The notes under the pieces: model-generated
What the model was told of the DNA's origin: nothing
What the model saw: the letters and a program-made list of their open reading frames with translations, nothing else
The model's database searches: none
Assembly: GCF_036867415.1 (NCBI RefSeq)
Contig: NZ_JBAJHU010000003.1
Span: 1 to 64,000 of the forward strand
Length of the DNA: 64,000 nt
Origin: Rossellomorea sp036867415
GTDB taxonomy: Bacteria > Bacillota > Bacilli > Bacillales > Bacillaceae_B
Direction: 5' to 3'
Shown here: in pieces, positions 16,033-24,825 of the stretch
How positions within the stretch are numbered: position 1 is the first letter of the stretch
How the letters are laid out: the number at the start of each line of letters is the position of its first letter
Position numbers and translations under genes: made by a program

Positions 16033-17275
16033 ATTCATGATTATGCTTGCCCACTCCTATTTCTCGAAACTGAAAGCCAAATCTTTTATCATCTCTACCA
16101 TTATCATTGCAGGTGCGCTTATTTTATTGACGAATTTTGATACCATCATTTCAAATTTCAAAGGTGACGAAGAAGATAAGGTTGTTGTCCAGGATGAGAC
16201 CGGCTATCTTTATTCGATGCTTAAAGCACAGGTGACTGTTACAAATGATGAAATTAAGCTGACGGATTCCACCGATTCGATTGAAGAAATTGAAACGAAA
16301 ATCGAAGAAGGGGAAGTCAAAGGGCTGCTCGTGTTGACTGAGGGAAAAGACGGTCTCCCCGAAGCACAATATAAATCAAGTTCATTGTCTGATTCATCGG
16401 TGACGTCCGACTTGCAGCTCGCTCTTCAGAATATTAAATCTTCCCTGGCTGCAAATAAACTCAATCTTTCAAGTGAAGAGCTCGCAACGTTAAGCGGTCC
16501 GGTCACATTTGAAAAGACAGCCTTGTCCGAAGGGGCTAAATCGGAAGAAGAATTGAGTCAGGCAAGGGGAATTGTTTACGTTCTATTATTCTTTATTTAT
16601 TTCTCTGTCATTGCTTATGCAAACATGACGGCGATGGAAGTGGCGACAGAAAAAAGCTCAAGAGTTATGGAAATATTGATTTCAAGTGTATCTCCAGTAA
16701 AACAAATGTTTGCGAAGATCATCGGAATCGGTCTTGTGGGATTGACTCAACTAGCCATTATCCTCGGGGTGGGTTATGTCACATTACTCAACCGTAAAGA
16801 TGAACTTGCAGGTGGTTTTTTTGAATCATTTGGGTTTGAATCTTTATCGGTGAGTGTCATCCTTTATGCAGTTGTATACTTTTTGCTTGGATATTTTCTT
16901 TATGCAACGCTTGCGGCACTGCTTGGTTCACTCGTCAGCAGAATCGAAGATGTTCAGCAGATGATTATGCCGATGACCTTCCTGATCATGATCGGATTCT
17001 TTATCTCGATGTTCGGGCTTGGAAATCCTGAATCAAGCTTTGTCACAGTCACATCATATATCCCGTTTTTCACTCCGATGGTCATGTTCCTCAGAGTCGG
17101 GATGCTGAATCTGCCGGTGTATGAACCGATGATCGGTATAGCACTGCTGCTTGTCACCATCATTCTTCTCGGTGTGTTTGGGGCAAGGGTATACCGCGGA
17201 GGTGTTCTGCTTTACGGTAAATCAAACTCTTATAAGGATATTAAAAAAGCGATAAACCTTACGAAAAATAAATGA
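16025..17275 (+). CDS. yhaP: YhaP, ABC-2 type exporter permease (NatB-like), 416 aa
   Basis: Membrane subunit of the YhaQP exporter. One N-terminal transmembrane segment (about residues 20-40) is followed by an extracytoplasmic loop of about 140 residues rich in Asp/Glu/Ser. Five or six hydrophobic segments then fill the C-terminal half (about 180-400), with the ABC-2 motif MEVATEKSSRVMEILISS between the first two. This is the NatB architecture: a sodium or peptide/drug exporter. Its start codon lies inside yhaQ, so the two are translationally coupled. A terminator follows at once, making a two-gene operon. Confidence 0.9.
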   Translation: MNKFMIMLAHSYFSKLKAKSFIISTIIIAGALILLTNFDTIISNFKGDEEDKVVVQDETGYLYSMLKAQVTVTNDEIKLTDSTDSIEEIETKIEEGEVKGLLVLTEGKDGLPEAQYKSSSLSDSSVTSDLQLALQNIKSSLAANKLNLSSEELATLSGPVTFEKTALSEGAKSEEELSQARGIVYVLLFFIYFSVIAYANMTAMEVATEKSSRVMEILISSVSPVKQMFAKIIGIGLVGLTQLAIILGVGYVTLLNRKDELAGGFFESFGFESLSVSVILYAVVYFLLGYFLYATLAALLGSLVSRIEDVQQMIMPMTFLIMIGFFISMFGLGNPESSFVTVTSYIPFFTPMVMFLRVGMLNLPVYEPMIGIALLLVTIILLGVFGARVYRGGVLLYGKSNSYKDIKKAINLTKNK

Positions 17276-17281
17276 TAACGG

Positions 17282-17312
17282 GCTGTCTCCTAATCGGGGG
17301 GACAGCTTTTTT
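17282..17312 (+). terminator. Intrinsic terminator after yhaP
   Basis: GCTGTCTCC pairs with GGGGGACAGC (one bulge), followed by six T. Confidence 0.8.
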
Positions 17313-17382
17313 GATTCATTCCCTTATACTTTTAATGATAACAGCTGAAATGAGTGCAGGTTTTAGGATATAATGAATGTAT

Positions 17383-17396
17383 AGAACGTACATTCG
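17383..17396 (+). promoter_or_regulatory. LexA (DinR)-like SOS box before yhaO
   Basis: AGAACGTACATTCG matches the Bacillus SOS box CGAAC-N4-GTTCG except at the outer first base and one half-site base (ATTCG for GTTCG). A TATAAT box lies just upstream at 17369-17374, so a bound repressor would cover the start of transcription. I recall yhaO-yhaN-yhaM as LexA-controlled in B. subtilis, which supports the call. Confidence 0.55.
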
Positions 17397-17414
17397 TAAC
17401 CGAGAGGTGATTTC

Positions 17415-18635
17415 ATGGAGAAGATACGATTCATACATTGTGCCGATTTGCATTTGGACAGTCCGTTTATCGGTTTGAAGCACCTTCCCGCGGACCTATT
17501 CGATCGTATCCAGAACAGTACATTTGCTGCATTTGAAAAACTGGTGAAGGAAGCGGTACAGAGAAGGATTGATTTTATGATCATAAGCGGAGATCTGTTT
17601 GATGAGGAGGACCGAAGTATAAGGGCACAGGCCAAGCTTTTGAAGCAGTTCAATCTCTTGGATGCAAGTGGGATTCCGGTATATGTCATTCACGGAAACC
17701 ATGATCATCTGGGTAGTTTCCGGCTGAACCTTGATATGCCGGGAAATGTCCATATTTTTGATGTGAAAACGGAAGTAAAGGAATTGTTGACAAAAAGCGG
17801 CGCATTGGTGAAACTGGCAGGCTTCAGCTATGGTACCCGTCATATTCGGGAGCGGAGGATTACCGACTATCCCAGGCACATTGAAGCTGATTATGTCATC
17901 GGGCTCCTGCATGGGAGTGAAGGAAGCATTCATTCATCACATGAACATTATGCCCCGTTCACCATCAAGGAGCTGAAAGAGAAAGACTATCATTATTGGG
18001 CGCTTGGACATATCCACCAGCGTCAGCTTCTGAATTCCGACCCCCCAATTGTATATCCGGGGAATATTCAAGGCAGGCACAGAAAAGAGACAGGGGAAAA
18101 GGGCTGTTATCTTGTAGAACTGCACGAGCGGGATGCAGCTCTTGAATTTATCCCGACCCAGGATATCCTTTGGGAAAGAGTGGAGGTATCACTCTCAGGT
18201 ATTGAACGGTTCGGCGAAATGTTCCGGAAAATCATGAAAAAGGCAGAGGAGTATGAAGTGAGTAGCGACAGCCTGCTGCAGATCGACCTGAAGGACTATC
18301 TGGATTTATCCAGTGAAATATTTCATGCAGTGGAAAACGGCGACCTTCTTCAAGCCCTGCAAGCGGATCTGCTGACCGGTGAATACAGTAAGTGGATTCA
18401 TTCCATTAAACTAAGCAGGGGCGAACATGTTCAAATAGAAAGGAATGATCCTTTTATAGGGGATGTTATACACGAACTGACTGACATGAGCACGGAAGCA
18501 GGGATTGAGGCACTGGCGGAATTATATGAACATCCTTCTCTCTATCGCTATATCGATGTTTTAAAAGAAGAAGAACTTAAGCATTTAATAGAGGAGTCAG
18601 TAGAGTTGATCCTATACCCGGCGAAGCGTCAGTAA
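17415..18635 (+). CDS. yhaO: YhaO, SbcD/Mre11-like metallophosphoesterase, 406 aa
   Basis: Predicted nuclease subunit of a DNA-repair complex with YhaN. The calcineurin-like metal motifs occur in order: HCADLHLDS near residue 8, GDLFDEED near 60, HGNHDHLG near 95, LLHGSEGS near 170 and GHIHQRQ near 198. About 190 residues at the C-terminus form the capping and ATPase-contact region. GAGAGGTGA precedes the ATG. It is followed after 16 bases by yhaN, as sbcD is by sbcC. The SOS-type box upstream suggests induction by DNA damage. Confidence 0.92.
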   Translation: MEKIRFIHCADLHLDSPFIGLKHLPADLFDRIQNSTFAAFEKLVKEAVQRRIDFMIISGDLFDEEDRSIRAQAKLLKQFNLLDASGIPVYVIHGNHDHLGSFRLNLDMPGNVHIFDVKTEVKELLTKSGALVKLAGFSYGTRHIRERRITDYPRHIEADYVIGLLHGSEGSIHSSHEHYAPFTIKELKEKDYHYWALGHIHQRQLLNSDPPIVYPGNIQGRHRKETGEKGCYLVELHERDAALEFIPTQDILWERVEVSLSGIERFGEMFRKIMKKAEEYEVSSDSLLQIDLKDYLDLSSEIFHAVENGDLLQALQADLLTGEYSKWIHSIKLSRGEHVQIERNDPFIGDVIHELTDMSTEAGIEALAELYEHPSLYRYIDVLKEEELKHLIEESVELILYPAKRQ

Positions 18636-18651
18636 GAAAAGGGGTGAAAAG

Positions 18652-21621
18652 ATGAGATTAATACAACTTCAAGTATATGGATATGGGAAGTTGATCAACC
18701 AGGAATATAATCTTGAGAACTTGCAGCTGGTCTACGGGGAGAATGAGGCTGGAAAATCCACCATCATGTCATTTATACATAGTATATTATTCGGTTTTCC
18801 GACCAGGCAGCAAACCCAGCTTCGCTATGAACCGAAACGCTCCTCTGAATATGGAGGGAAAATCGTATGTGAAAGTAATGAATTTGGCAGACTCACCATC
18901 GAACGGGTAAAAGGGAAGGCAGCGGGTGACGTTACTGTTCTGTTCGAGGATGGAAGAAAGGGCGGGGAAGAAGTCCTTCATGAACTGGTCGGAAAGATGG
19001 ATAAAGTCACGTATCAGAATATCTTTTCATTTAATCTGGAAGGTCTGCAGGACATACATAAATTGAAAAAAGAAGAACTGAATCGTTACTTATTCAGTGC
19101 TGGTTCCACAGGCACGGATCTTCTCCTTCAAATGGAGCAGCAATGGCAAAAGGAAAGAGAACAGCTATTTAAGAAAACCGGAAGAAAACCTGTAATAAAT
19201 AGCAAACTCAATGAACTCAAGGCAATGGATAAACTGGTGGCTGAAGCCAGAGAGAAAAATAAAGAGTATGGTCCATTGCTTGAGGAACGTCACTCATTGG
19301 AGTCTTCCATCTGTATCCTGACAAATGAAAAGGAATCGCTGGCAGCAGAAAGGGACCGGCTGTACGTGATCGAAGAGCATTGGGATGTTCTTTCTGACTA
19401 TGCAGCCATATCCAAAAAGCTTTCCACTATGGAATCCCTCGCTTATCCCGCTAAAGGGACAGAGCGCCTAAATGGGTTGAAAGCAGAGTGGAGACAAACT
19501 TCATCTTATTTGGAAACATTAATTTCAAAGCAAAAGAAACTGGAAGAAAAGCTTGAATCCGTTCAAATGCATACGCAATTCACTGAGGAGCTCCATCAAG
19601 TTGAAACCTTGCTGTCACAACAATCCATTTTCATGAAATGGCTGGATGATCTTGAAGAAATCAGACTTGAAACGAAGATTTCTATAAACAGAGTAAGTGA
19701 AACAATCAGAGAATTAAATCTCCAACTATTTGAAAAAGATATACCTTCCATCAATACAAGCTTGTTGATGAGGGAACGAATCGAGAGGAGCCTTCAGGGA
19801 TTCAGCAGGCTGCAAAATGAAAGTGAAAACCTGAAAAAACAGTATGAAGCCGAGTTGGAAACCATGCATAGGATCGAAAGCAAATGTGATGACCTTGAAG
19901 AAATCCTCATGAAAGAGGAAGACTATCAAGCTTTGCAAAAGAAGATGAAACAACAGTCTGTAAAACAAGTATCACTTCAACAGAAAATATGGGTAGAAAA
20001 CCAAATTGATGAAAGGGAAAAAGAACTGCGTTCAAAGCGTAAATCCTTTTCACAACAAATTCTATACAGCGGAATTGCAGCTCTGATTCTGACTGCTTTC
20101 TTGATTTGGGGGTTGCTAAATGATAATTCATTGGGAGCTTTTCTAGCCTTTCTGATCATTTCACTTCTGGCCATTAATGGCTGGAAGACCAGACAACAAT
20201 TGAATAAAAATACTGAACGAATTCATGATTTAAGAAGAAAAGTCAGTGAAATATCCGGCGGGGTCAGTGAAATGAACGGTGAATACACAGATGTGGATCA
20301 AGCGGAGCGGACATTGCGTGAGCAGGTTGACTACCGAAGTGAATGGAAGCAGAGAATCCTTCAACTTGAGGAACAAGAATCCAAATTGAAGGAAATTCAA
20401 AAGCACCAGGAAGCAGTCCAAACCAAACTAAACATGGAGATTGACGTCCTCGAGGAGATAAAAGCAGCCTTACGATTGCCGCATGAATTTCCTTTGGAAT
20501 GGGTGAAAGACGCATTTGAGGAAATCAAGGAACTTGTCCAGACTTATGAAAAATTGAGTCAGTTGAGAAAGGATGAACACGTTCTTCAGAAAAAGGTCGA
20601 TGATTTCTCAAATCGATGTGAAGAATGGTTTGTCGGGAACTCATTCGTGTTTACAACCATGCAGGAATCTTTCGTTAGAATGAAGGGTATTTTGCATGAA
20701 GCGGAGAAAAAGAAACTCATCTTTGAACAAACTCAGTCAGATTTAGAGCCTCTGCTTCTTGAAAGGGAACAAGCGGTTGGCCACCTGCAAAAAGTAAATA
20801 GTGAGATCGACTCGTTGATTCAAGAGGCTGGATGCGCGGATGAAGAGGAGTTCCGTAAGCTTGCCCTTAAGGCAGAAGAAAGAGAAGAATTTCTTGCCAG
20901 GTATGAGGGAATGAAAACGAGAATAAATCAACATACCCTGTCCTTATTCTCTTCCTTTGAATGTAAGGAAGATGTAACGAAAAGATTGAAGAATAGTGTA
21001 TTAGGGATAAATGAGCTGATTCAGGAGATCTCCCAGCATCAAAAGGAGCTTGCTTCCGTTGAACATGAAATCAAACGATTGGAGGAAGGCAGCAGCTATT
21101 CAAAGCTCCTTCAGGAATTTCAAGACAAGAAGGCGGAACTGCAGGAGTATATCATGAAGTGGTCTAAATATACTCTTGCTCAGGAAAGCCTCCATAAAAC
21201 AATTTATCATTATCAACAAACCAAAATGCCGAACGTAATAAAACTGGCAGAAGAAGACTTCACGATATTGACTAATGAGGCCTACAAGGCCATTCATCTC
21301 ACTGAAAATGAAATGGTGGAAGTCGAGAGGAAAGACGGTACACGCTTTCAGGCCATCGAGCTGAGTCAGGGAACGAAGGAGCAGCTGTACATTGCCATCA
21401 GATTCGCACTCGTTCAATCCTTCAAAGATATCTACCGTTTACCCATCATAATCGATGATGGGGCGGTTAACTTTGATTCTGCCAGAACAGAGGCATTCGT
21501 GGAGCTGTTAAGAAAAATGGGGAAAGAGCATCAAATCCTGTTATTCACCTGTCACCCGCATATAAGAGATTGCTTTGAAGAAAAAGAAACCCTCATATTA
21601 AATACAACGGTGCCAGTATAA
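18652..21621 (+). CDS. yhaN: YhaN, SbcC/Rad50-like ATPase with internal membrane hairpin, 989 aa
   Basis: SMC/Rad50-type coiled-coil ATPase, partner of YhaO. Walker A is GENEAGKSTI at about residues 30-39. The signature is ELSQGTKEQL near 905, and Walker B is IIIDDGAVNFDSAR near 935 (Asp-Asp where many ABC ATPases have Asp-Glu). Long coiled coils fill residues 180-460 and 520-860. In the middle, where Rad50 carries its zinc hook, there is instead a pair of hydrophobic segments (about 466-485 and 491-508: IAALILTAFLIWGLL and LGAFLAFLIISLLAI). The hinge may therefore sit in the membrane and place this repair complex there. This layout is known for YhaN relatives and differs from true SbcC. Confidence 0.9.
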   Translation: MRLIQLQVYGYGKLINQEYNLENLQLVYGENEAGKSTIMSFIHSILFGFPTRQQTQLRYEPKRSSEYGGKIVCESNEFGRLTIERVKGKAAGDVTVLFEDGRKGGEEVLHELVGKMDKVTYQNIFSFNLEGLQDIHKLKKEELNRYLFSAGSTGTDLLLQMEQQWQKEREQLFKKTGRKPVINSKLNELKAMDKLVAEAREKNKEYGPLLEERHSLESSICILTNEKESLAAERDRLYVIEEHWDVLSDYAAISKKLSTMESLAYPAKGTERLNGLKAEWRQTSSYLETLISKQKKLEEKLESVQMHTQFTEELHQVETLLSQQSIFMKWLDDLEEIRLETKISINRVSETIRELNLQLFEKDIPSINTSLLMRERIERSLQGFSRLQNESENLKKQYEAELETMHRIESKCDDLEEILMKEEDYQALQKKMKQQSVKQVSLQQKIWVENQIDEREKELRSKRKSFSQQILYSGIAALILTAFLIWGLLNDNSLGAFLAFLIISLLAINGWKTRQQLNKNTERIHDLRRKVSEISGGVSEMNGEYTDVDQAERTLREQVDYRSEWKQRILQLEEQESKLKEIQKHQEAVQTKLNMEIDVLEEIKAALRLPHEFPLEWVKDAFEEIKELVQTYEKLSQLRKDEHVLQKKVDDFSNRCEEWFVGNSFVFTTMQESFVRMKGILHEAEKKKLIFEQTQSDLEPLLLEREQAVGHLQKVNSEIDSLIQEAGCADEEEFRKLALKAEEREEFLARYEGMKTRINQHTLSLFSSFECKEDVTKRLKNSVLGINELIQEISQHQKELASVEHEIKRLEEGSSYSKLLQEFQDKKAELQEYIMKWSKYTLAQESLHKTIYHYQQTKMPNVIKLAEEDFTILTNEAYKAIHLTENEMVEVERKDGTRFQAIELSQGTKEQLYIAIRFALVQSFKDIYRLPIIIDDGAVNFDSARTEAFVELLRKMGKEHQILLFTCHPHIRDCFEEKETLILNTTVPV

Positions 21622-21705
21622 GCCTTCCACTGCAACTGGCCGTTCACCTGTGGAAGGCGATGGGCTGCTCGGAAACAAACTGCAGGGTTTTAACAAATTA
21701 CCATA

Positions 21706-21744
21706 GTCAAAATTCCGTTTGATTGCTACAGACGGAATTTTGAC
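21706..21744. other. Perfect inverted repeat between yhaN and yhaM
   Basis: GTCAAAATTCCGT (21706-21718) and ACGGAATTTTGAC (21732-21744) form a perfect 13-bp stem with a 13-base loop. A smaller inverted repeat (CCTTCCAC with GTGGAAGG) lies at 21623-21657. There is no T-run after either, so these are weak as terminators; a processing or attenuation structure between operon genes is possible. Confidence 0.5.
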
Positions 21745-21832
21745 CATTCATCTTTCATGCAGGATCACATGTCAATGAAGCTATCAAAATATGTTATACT
21801 ATAGAATATTTATAAGAGGACGGAGGATGAAT

Positions 21833-22774
21833 ATGACTGGAATCATGACATTTAACGTAGGGGAAACCGCAGATTTATATCTGCTGATTAAACAAATGAC
21901 AAAAGGGACGACGAACACAGGTAAGCCCTTTTTAACTCTTATCCTGCAGGATAAGAGCGGTGAAATGGAAGCGAAGCTGTGGGATGCTTCCGAACAGGAT
22001 GAAAAAGCATACCAGCCGGAAACAATCGTGAAAGTGGTAGGGGATGTGCATAGCTATCGAGGAAAGAACCAGCTGAAAATCAAGCAGATCCGTCCGGCAT
22101 CACCTGCTGATGGACATACGATTTCAGACTTTCTGCAAACTGCCCCTTTGTCGATCGATGAAATGACCAGCAAGATCACCCAATACATCTTTGAAATGAG
22201 AAATCCAAACATACAACGAATCACAAGGCATCTGATAAAGAAATACCAAAAGCCATTTCTTGAGTATCCTGCTGCCACAAAGAATCACCATGAATTCGTT
22301 TCGGGTCTAGCTTATCACGTAGTATCAATGCTAGATCTTTCGAAAGCAATCGCTAGCTTGTATCCGTCTCTTGACACAGACCTTTTATATGCAGGTGTGA
22401 TCCTTCACGACTTAGGGAAAGTAATTGAATTATCAGGTCCAACATCAACGACATACACCATCGAAGGAAATCTGATCGGTCATATTTCCATCATGGTCAA
22501 TGAAATCGGAAAGACAGCAGAGGAACTGGCCATTGAAGGGGAAGAAGTTATGATTCTTCAACACCTGGTATTAAGCCATCACGGCAAAGCTGAGTGGGGA
22601 AGTCCAAAGGCCCCTATGATCCGCGAAGCAGAAATCCTGCACTATATTGATAATGTCGATGCGAAGATGAATATGCTCGACCGTGCATTGGAGCGGGTGA
22701 AGCCTGGCGAATATACAGAAAGAATCTTCCCGCTCGATAATCGCTCATTCTATAAACCCGTGTTCCATAAGTAA
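21833..22774 (+). CDS. yhaM: YhaM, 3'-5' exoribonuclease, 313 aa
   Basis: Processive 3'-to-5' exonuclease acting on single-stranded RNA and DNA. An N-terminal OB-fold domain (about residues 10-85; GKPFLTLILQDKSGEMEAKLWD) binds nucleic acid. A C-terminal HD domain (about 155-290) carries the metal ligands in NHHEFVSGLAYHVVSM, VILHDLGK and LVLSHHG. The start is ATG 21833, six bases after CGGAGG; the ATG at 21827 touches the Shine-Dalgarno sequence and the frame from 21791 has none. The protein is essentially collinear with B. subtilis YhaM. It has its own upstream region of about 210 bases, so it may have its own promoter besides read-through from yhaON. Confidence 0.93.
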   Translation: MTGIMTFNVGETADLYLLIKQMTKGTTNTGKPFLTLILQDKSGEMEAKLWDASEQDEKAYQPETIVKVVGDVHSYRGKNQLKIKQIRPASPADGHTISDFLQTAPLSIDEMTSKITQYIFEMRNPNIQRITRHLIKKYQKPFLEYPAATKNHHEFVSGLAYHVVSMLDLSKAIASLYPSLDTDLLYAGVILHDLGKVIELSGPTSTTYTIEGNLIGHISIMVNEIGKTAEELAIEGEEVMILQHLVLSHHGKAEWGSPKAPMIREAEILHYIDNVDAKMNMLDRALERVKPGEYTERIFPLDNRSFYKPVFHK

Positions 22775-22888
22775 TCGATCTATCAGCTGCTCAATGCTTT
22801 CATTTAACTCCAAATAATAGGGTATGTTTCCTTATGGAATATCATATAGTGTAAACAAGAGAGGACAAACTATAAGGAGATGAAGTAA

Positions 22889-23065
22889 GTGACTCTACCT
22901 ATTTGGATGTATTTCGTTGTGGCAGGAATATTCGCCAGTGCCTTCATGACCATTAAGTCTGCAAAGGAAGAAAAACAGGTGGAAGAAGATTGGATCCAGA
23001 AAGAAGGGGAAGTCTACATTACCCGGATGGAAGACGAAAAAGAACGAAGACGTCAATTCTCCTAA
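22889..23065 (+). CDS. yhaL: YhaL, sporulation-associated small membrane protein, 58 aa
   Basis: Small single-pass membrane protein. GTG at 22889 follows AAGGAGA at eight bases. The product begins with a hydrophobic helix (LPIWMYFVVAGIFASAFMTI), continues with a charged tail (KSAKEEKQVEEDWIQKEG) and ends YITRMEDEKERRRQFS. This matches what I recall of B. subtilis YhaL in sequence pattern and place (yhaM-yhaL-prsA, prsA convergent). YhaL is listed as needed for normal sporulation; its mechanism is not known. The gene ends 26 bases before the bidirectional terminator shared with prsA. Confidence 0.85.
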   Translation: MTLPIWMYFVVAGIFASAFMTIKSAKEEKQVEEDWIQKEGEVYITRMEDEKERRRQFS

Positions 23066-23090
23066 CTAAAATAAGAATGAAGCCCATAAA

Positions 23091-23133
23091 AAAGAATCCT
23101 GAAGACTGTACAATCTTCAGGATTCTTTTTTTG
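23091..23133. terminator. Bidirectional terminator between yhaL and prsA
   Basis: AAAGAATCCTGAAGA pairs with TCTTCAGGATTCTTT, with a T-run on the forward side and an A-run (T on the reverse strand) on the other. Confidence 0.88.
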
Positions 23134-23139
23134 TTTTCA

Positions 23140-24087
23140 TTACTCTTCAGCAGCAGGTGTTTCTTCGCTCTCAGGAGCTGGCGTCTCCCCTTTTTCAGGA
23201 GCAGCAGGCGGATTCAACACTTGCTCAAACGCTTTTTTCAAATCTTCATCCTTAATTTTCAAGTCTGCCTTTTCGATTTCGCGCTTCATGGCTTCTTGAA
23301 TTTTTTGAGGATCTACTTTGGAAAGCTTTAATTCTTTCTCAAGTTCTTTTTTCATTTCATCAAATGATTTCTTTTCTTTCTTGTCAGTGATTTCAATGAT
23401 ATGGAATCCATATTCTGTTTTGATCGGCTCGCTCACTTTGCCTTTTTCCAACGTATCAAGTGCTTTGGAGAATTCAGGCACAAAGTTTTGACGGCCGGCA
23501 TAATCTACCCATCCAAGACTTCCCCCGTTTTCAGCTGAACCGGGATCTTTCGAGTATTCTTTTGCGAGTTCTTCAAACTTAGCGCCGTCCGCTAACTTTT
23601 GCTTCACTTCTTTAGCCGTTTTCTCGTCATCGACAAGGATATGACGTACTTGGATATCAGGCTTCCACTTCTCGTAATACTCTTTAAGTTCCTTCTCTGT
23701 TACTTCCACATCAGAGATCGCAGCTTTTTCCTGAAGCAGCTGCAGCTTTAAGTATTCTTTAAAAGATTTTTCATCAAGATTATATTGTTGGAGGAACATG
23801 TCAAATTGTGGCCCTAACTGGTCCTTGGCTTCATTCAGCTTTTCTTTCACTTCTTTGTCGCTTACTTCATATTTATCAGAAAGCACTTTTGTATAAACTA
23901 GTTCCTGCAGAGCTTGTTCCATTTGAGGAGTGAACTTCTGTTTCATTGATGAATATAGCTCTTCTTTCGTTACATCCCCGGCTTTTGTAGTTGCCACAAC
24001 TTCGCTGTTTTCTGCACCGTCACCACTGCAGCCGGCAAGTCCGATCATCCCGGTGGCAAGTGTCACTGATATTATCCACTTTTTCAT
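23140..24087 (-). CDS. prsA: PrsA, extracytoplasmic peptidyl-prolyl isomerase lipoprotein, 315 aa
   Basis: Membrane-anchored foldase that helps exported proteins fold outside the cell. The start is the ATG at 24087, eight bases after AGGAGA; the first in-frame ATG (24096) lies on the ribosome site. The lipoprotein signal is MKKWIISVTLATGMIGLAGC, with the acylated Cys at residue 20. The parvulin (PpiC) domain lies at about 150-240 (ILVDDEKTAKEVKQKL, ENGGSLGWV, EYGFHIIEIT), flanked by the helical chaperone-like domain. The C-terminal tail is Pro/Glu-rich (EKGETPAPESEETPAAEE), a low-complexity surface tail. The gene is reverse strand, convergent with yhaL as in B. subtilis. Confidence 0.95.
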   Translation of the reverse strand: MKKWIISVTLATGMIGLAGCSGDGAENSEVVATTKAGDVTKEELYSSMKQKFTPQMEQALQELVYTKVLSDKYEVSDKEVKEKLNEAKDQLGPQFDMFLQQYNLDEKSFKEYLKLQLLQEKAAISDVEVTEKELKEYYEKWKPDIQVRHILVDDEKTAKEVKQKLADGAKFEELAKEYSKDPGSAENGGSLGWVDYAGRQNFVPEFSKALDTLEKGKVSEPIKTEYGFHIIEITDKKEKKSFDEMKKELEKELKLSKVDPQKIQEAMKREIEKADLKIKDEDLKKAFEQVLNPPAAPEKGETPAPESEETPAAEE

Positions 24088-24273
24088 GCTGAACATCTCC
24101 TAATATAAATATTCTAACGGCTTGTCAAATTTCTACAATCCATACTATATCACACTTTTTCCATTAAAAAAAATATTTTCCAAACTTAACTTAATAAAAA
24201 TGGGCATTTCACACACCCATTTCCCGGGTTCCTTCATATGATAACAACGAATAGAGAAAAGGAGGTAATAAAT

Positions 24274-24360
24274 ATGAGCTGTGGATACAATTCCGGATTC
24301 GCGTTAATCGTAGTGCTGTTCATCTTATTAATCATCGTTGGTGCCGCGTATATTTGTTAA
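24274..24360 (+). CDS. YjcZ-family tiny sporulation protein, copy 1, 28 aa
   Basis: A 28-residue hydrophobic peptide starting MSCGYNSGFALIVVLFILL and ending VGAAYIC. AAGGAGG stands seven bases before the ATG. It fits the YjcZ/YnzL-type family of tiny membrane proteins: a Gly/Tyr-rich head, FALIVVLFILLIIVGAA, and a terminal Cys. Members are made during sporulation in Bacillus; their function is unknown. It is the first of three tandem copies, each with its own ribosome site. Confidence 0.85.
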   Translation: MSCGYNSGFALIVVLFILLIIVGAAYIC

Positions 24361-24443
24361 TTAATAAAAATATGACAAATGCCTAAACAAAAGGCGAGTA
24401 ACTTGAATAAGATAAATTAGCGCTTCAAAGGAGGTGGAAAGTT

Positions 24444-24527
24444 ATGGGTAACGCATACGGCGGAGGTTTCGCGTTAATTGTTGTACTGTTCATCTTGCTG
24501 ATCATTGTAGGTGCAGCTTGGCTGTAA
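24444..24527 (+). CDS. YjcZ-family tiny sporulation protein, copy 2, 27 aa
   Basis: A 27-residue peptide starting MGNAYGGGFALIVVLFILL and ending AAWL. It lacks the terminal cysteine of the other two copies. AAAGGAGGTGG precedes the ATG. The shared 16-residue hydrophobic core identifies it as a paralogue of its neighbours. Confidence 0.85.
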   Translation: MGNAYGGGFALIVVLFILLIIVGAAWL

Positions 24528-24640
24528 TCTAGCCTCAGGATAGTGTAGATTCACCGGATAAGGATTGTTGATGGGGCGGCTAAGCCCCTATTGGCTATTC
24601 TTACTCCGGTGGCTTTCCATAAATGAAAGGAGGAGCACAT

Positions 24641-24727
24641 ATGTCTGGTGCTTACGGCGGAGGATTTGCGTTAATCGTTGTGTTATTTATTTTATTAATT
24701 ATCATCGGTGCAGCATACGTTTGCTAA
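24641..24727 (+). CDS. YjcZ-family tiny sporulation protein, copy 3, 28 aa
   Basis: A 28-residue peptide starting MSGAYGGGFALIVVLFILL and ending GAAYVC. AAAGGAGGAG precedes the ATG. It is the last of the array and is followed ten bases on by a clear terminator, so the three copies probably end on one transcript. Confidence 0.85.
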   Translation: MSGAYGGGFALIVVLFILLIIIGAAYVC

Positions 24728-24736
24728 TTAATTTAC

Positions 24737-24780
24737 AATTAAAAAACCAGTCTCGAGTTATTCGAGCTGGTTTTTTAATT
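24737..24780 (+). terminator. Intrinsic terminator after the YjcZ array
   Basis: AATTAAAAAACCAG pairs with CTGGTTTTTTAATT, extended by CTCGAG/TTCGAG. The run of six T lies within the 3' arm. Confidence 0.85.
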
Positions 24781-24825
24781 GCGGGAATGCTTGCCGCCTC
24801 TGAGCGAGCCGCCTTCGCTTTTCTA
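24781..24825. repeat. Right-half fragment of the interspersed hairpin repeat
   Basis: Contains GCTTGCCGCCTCTGAGCGAG followed by CCGCCTTCGCTTTTCTA, the 3' half of the unit seen complete at 61497-61620. The left half is absent. It abuts the YjcZ terminator on one side and the stop codon of the reverse-strand gene on the other. Confidence 0.8.
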
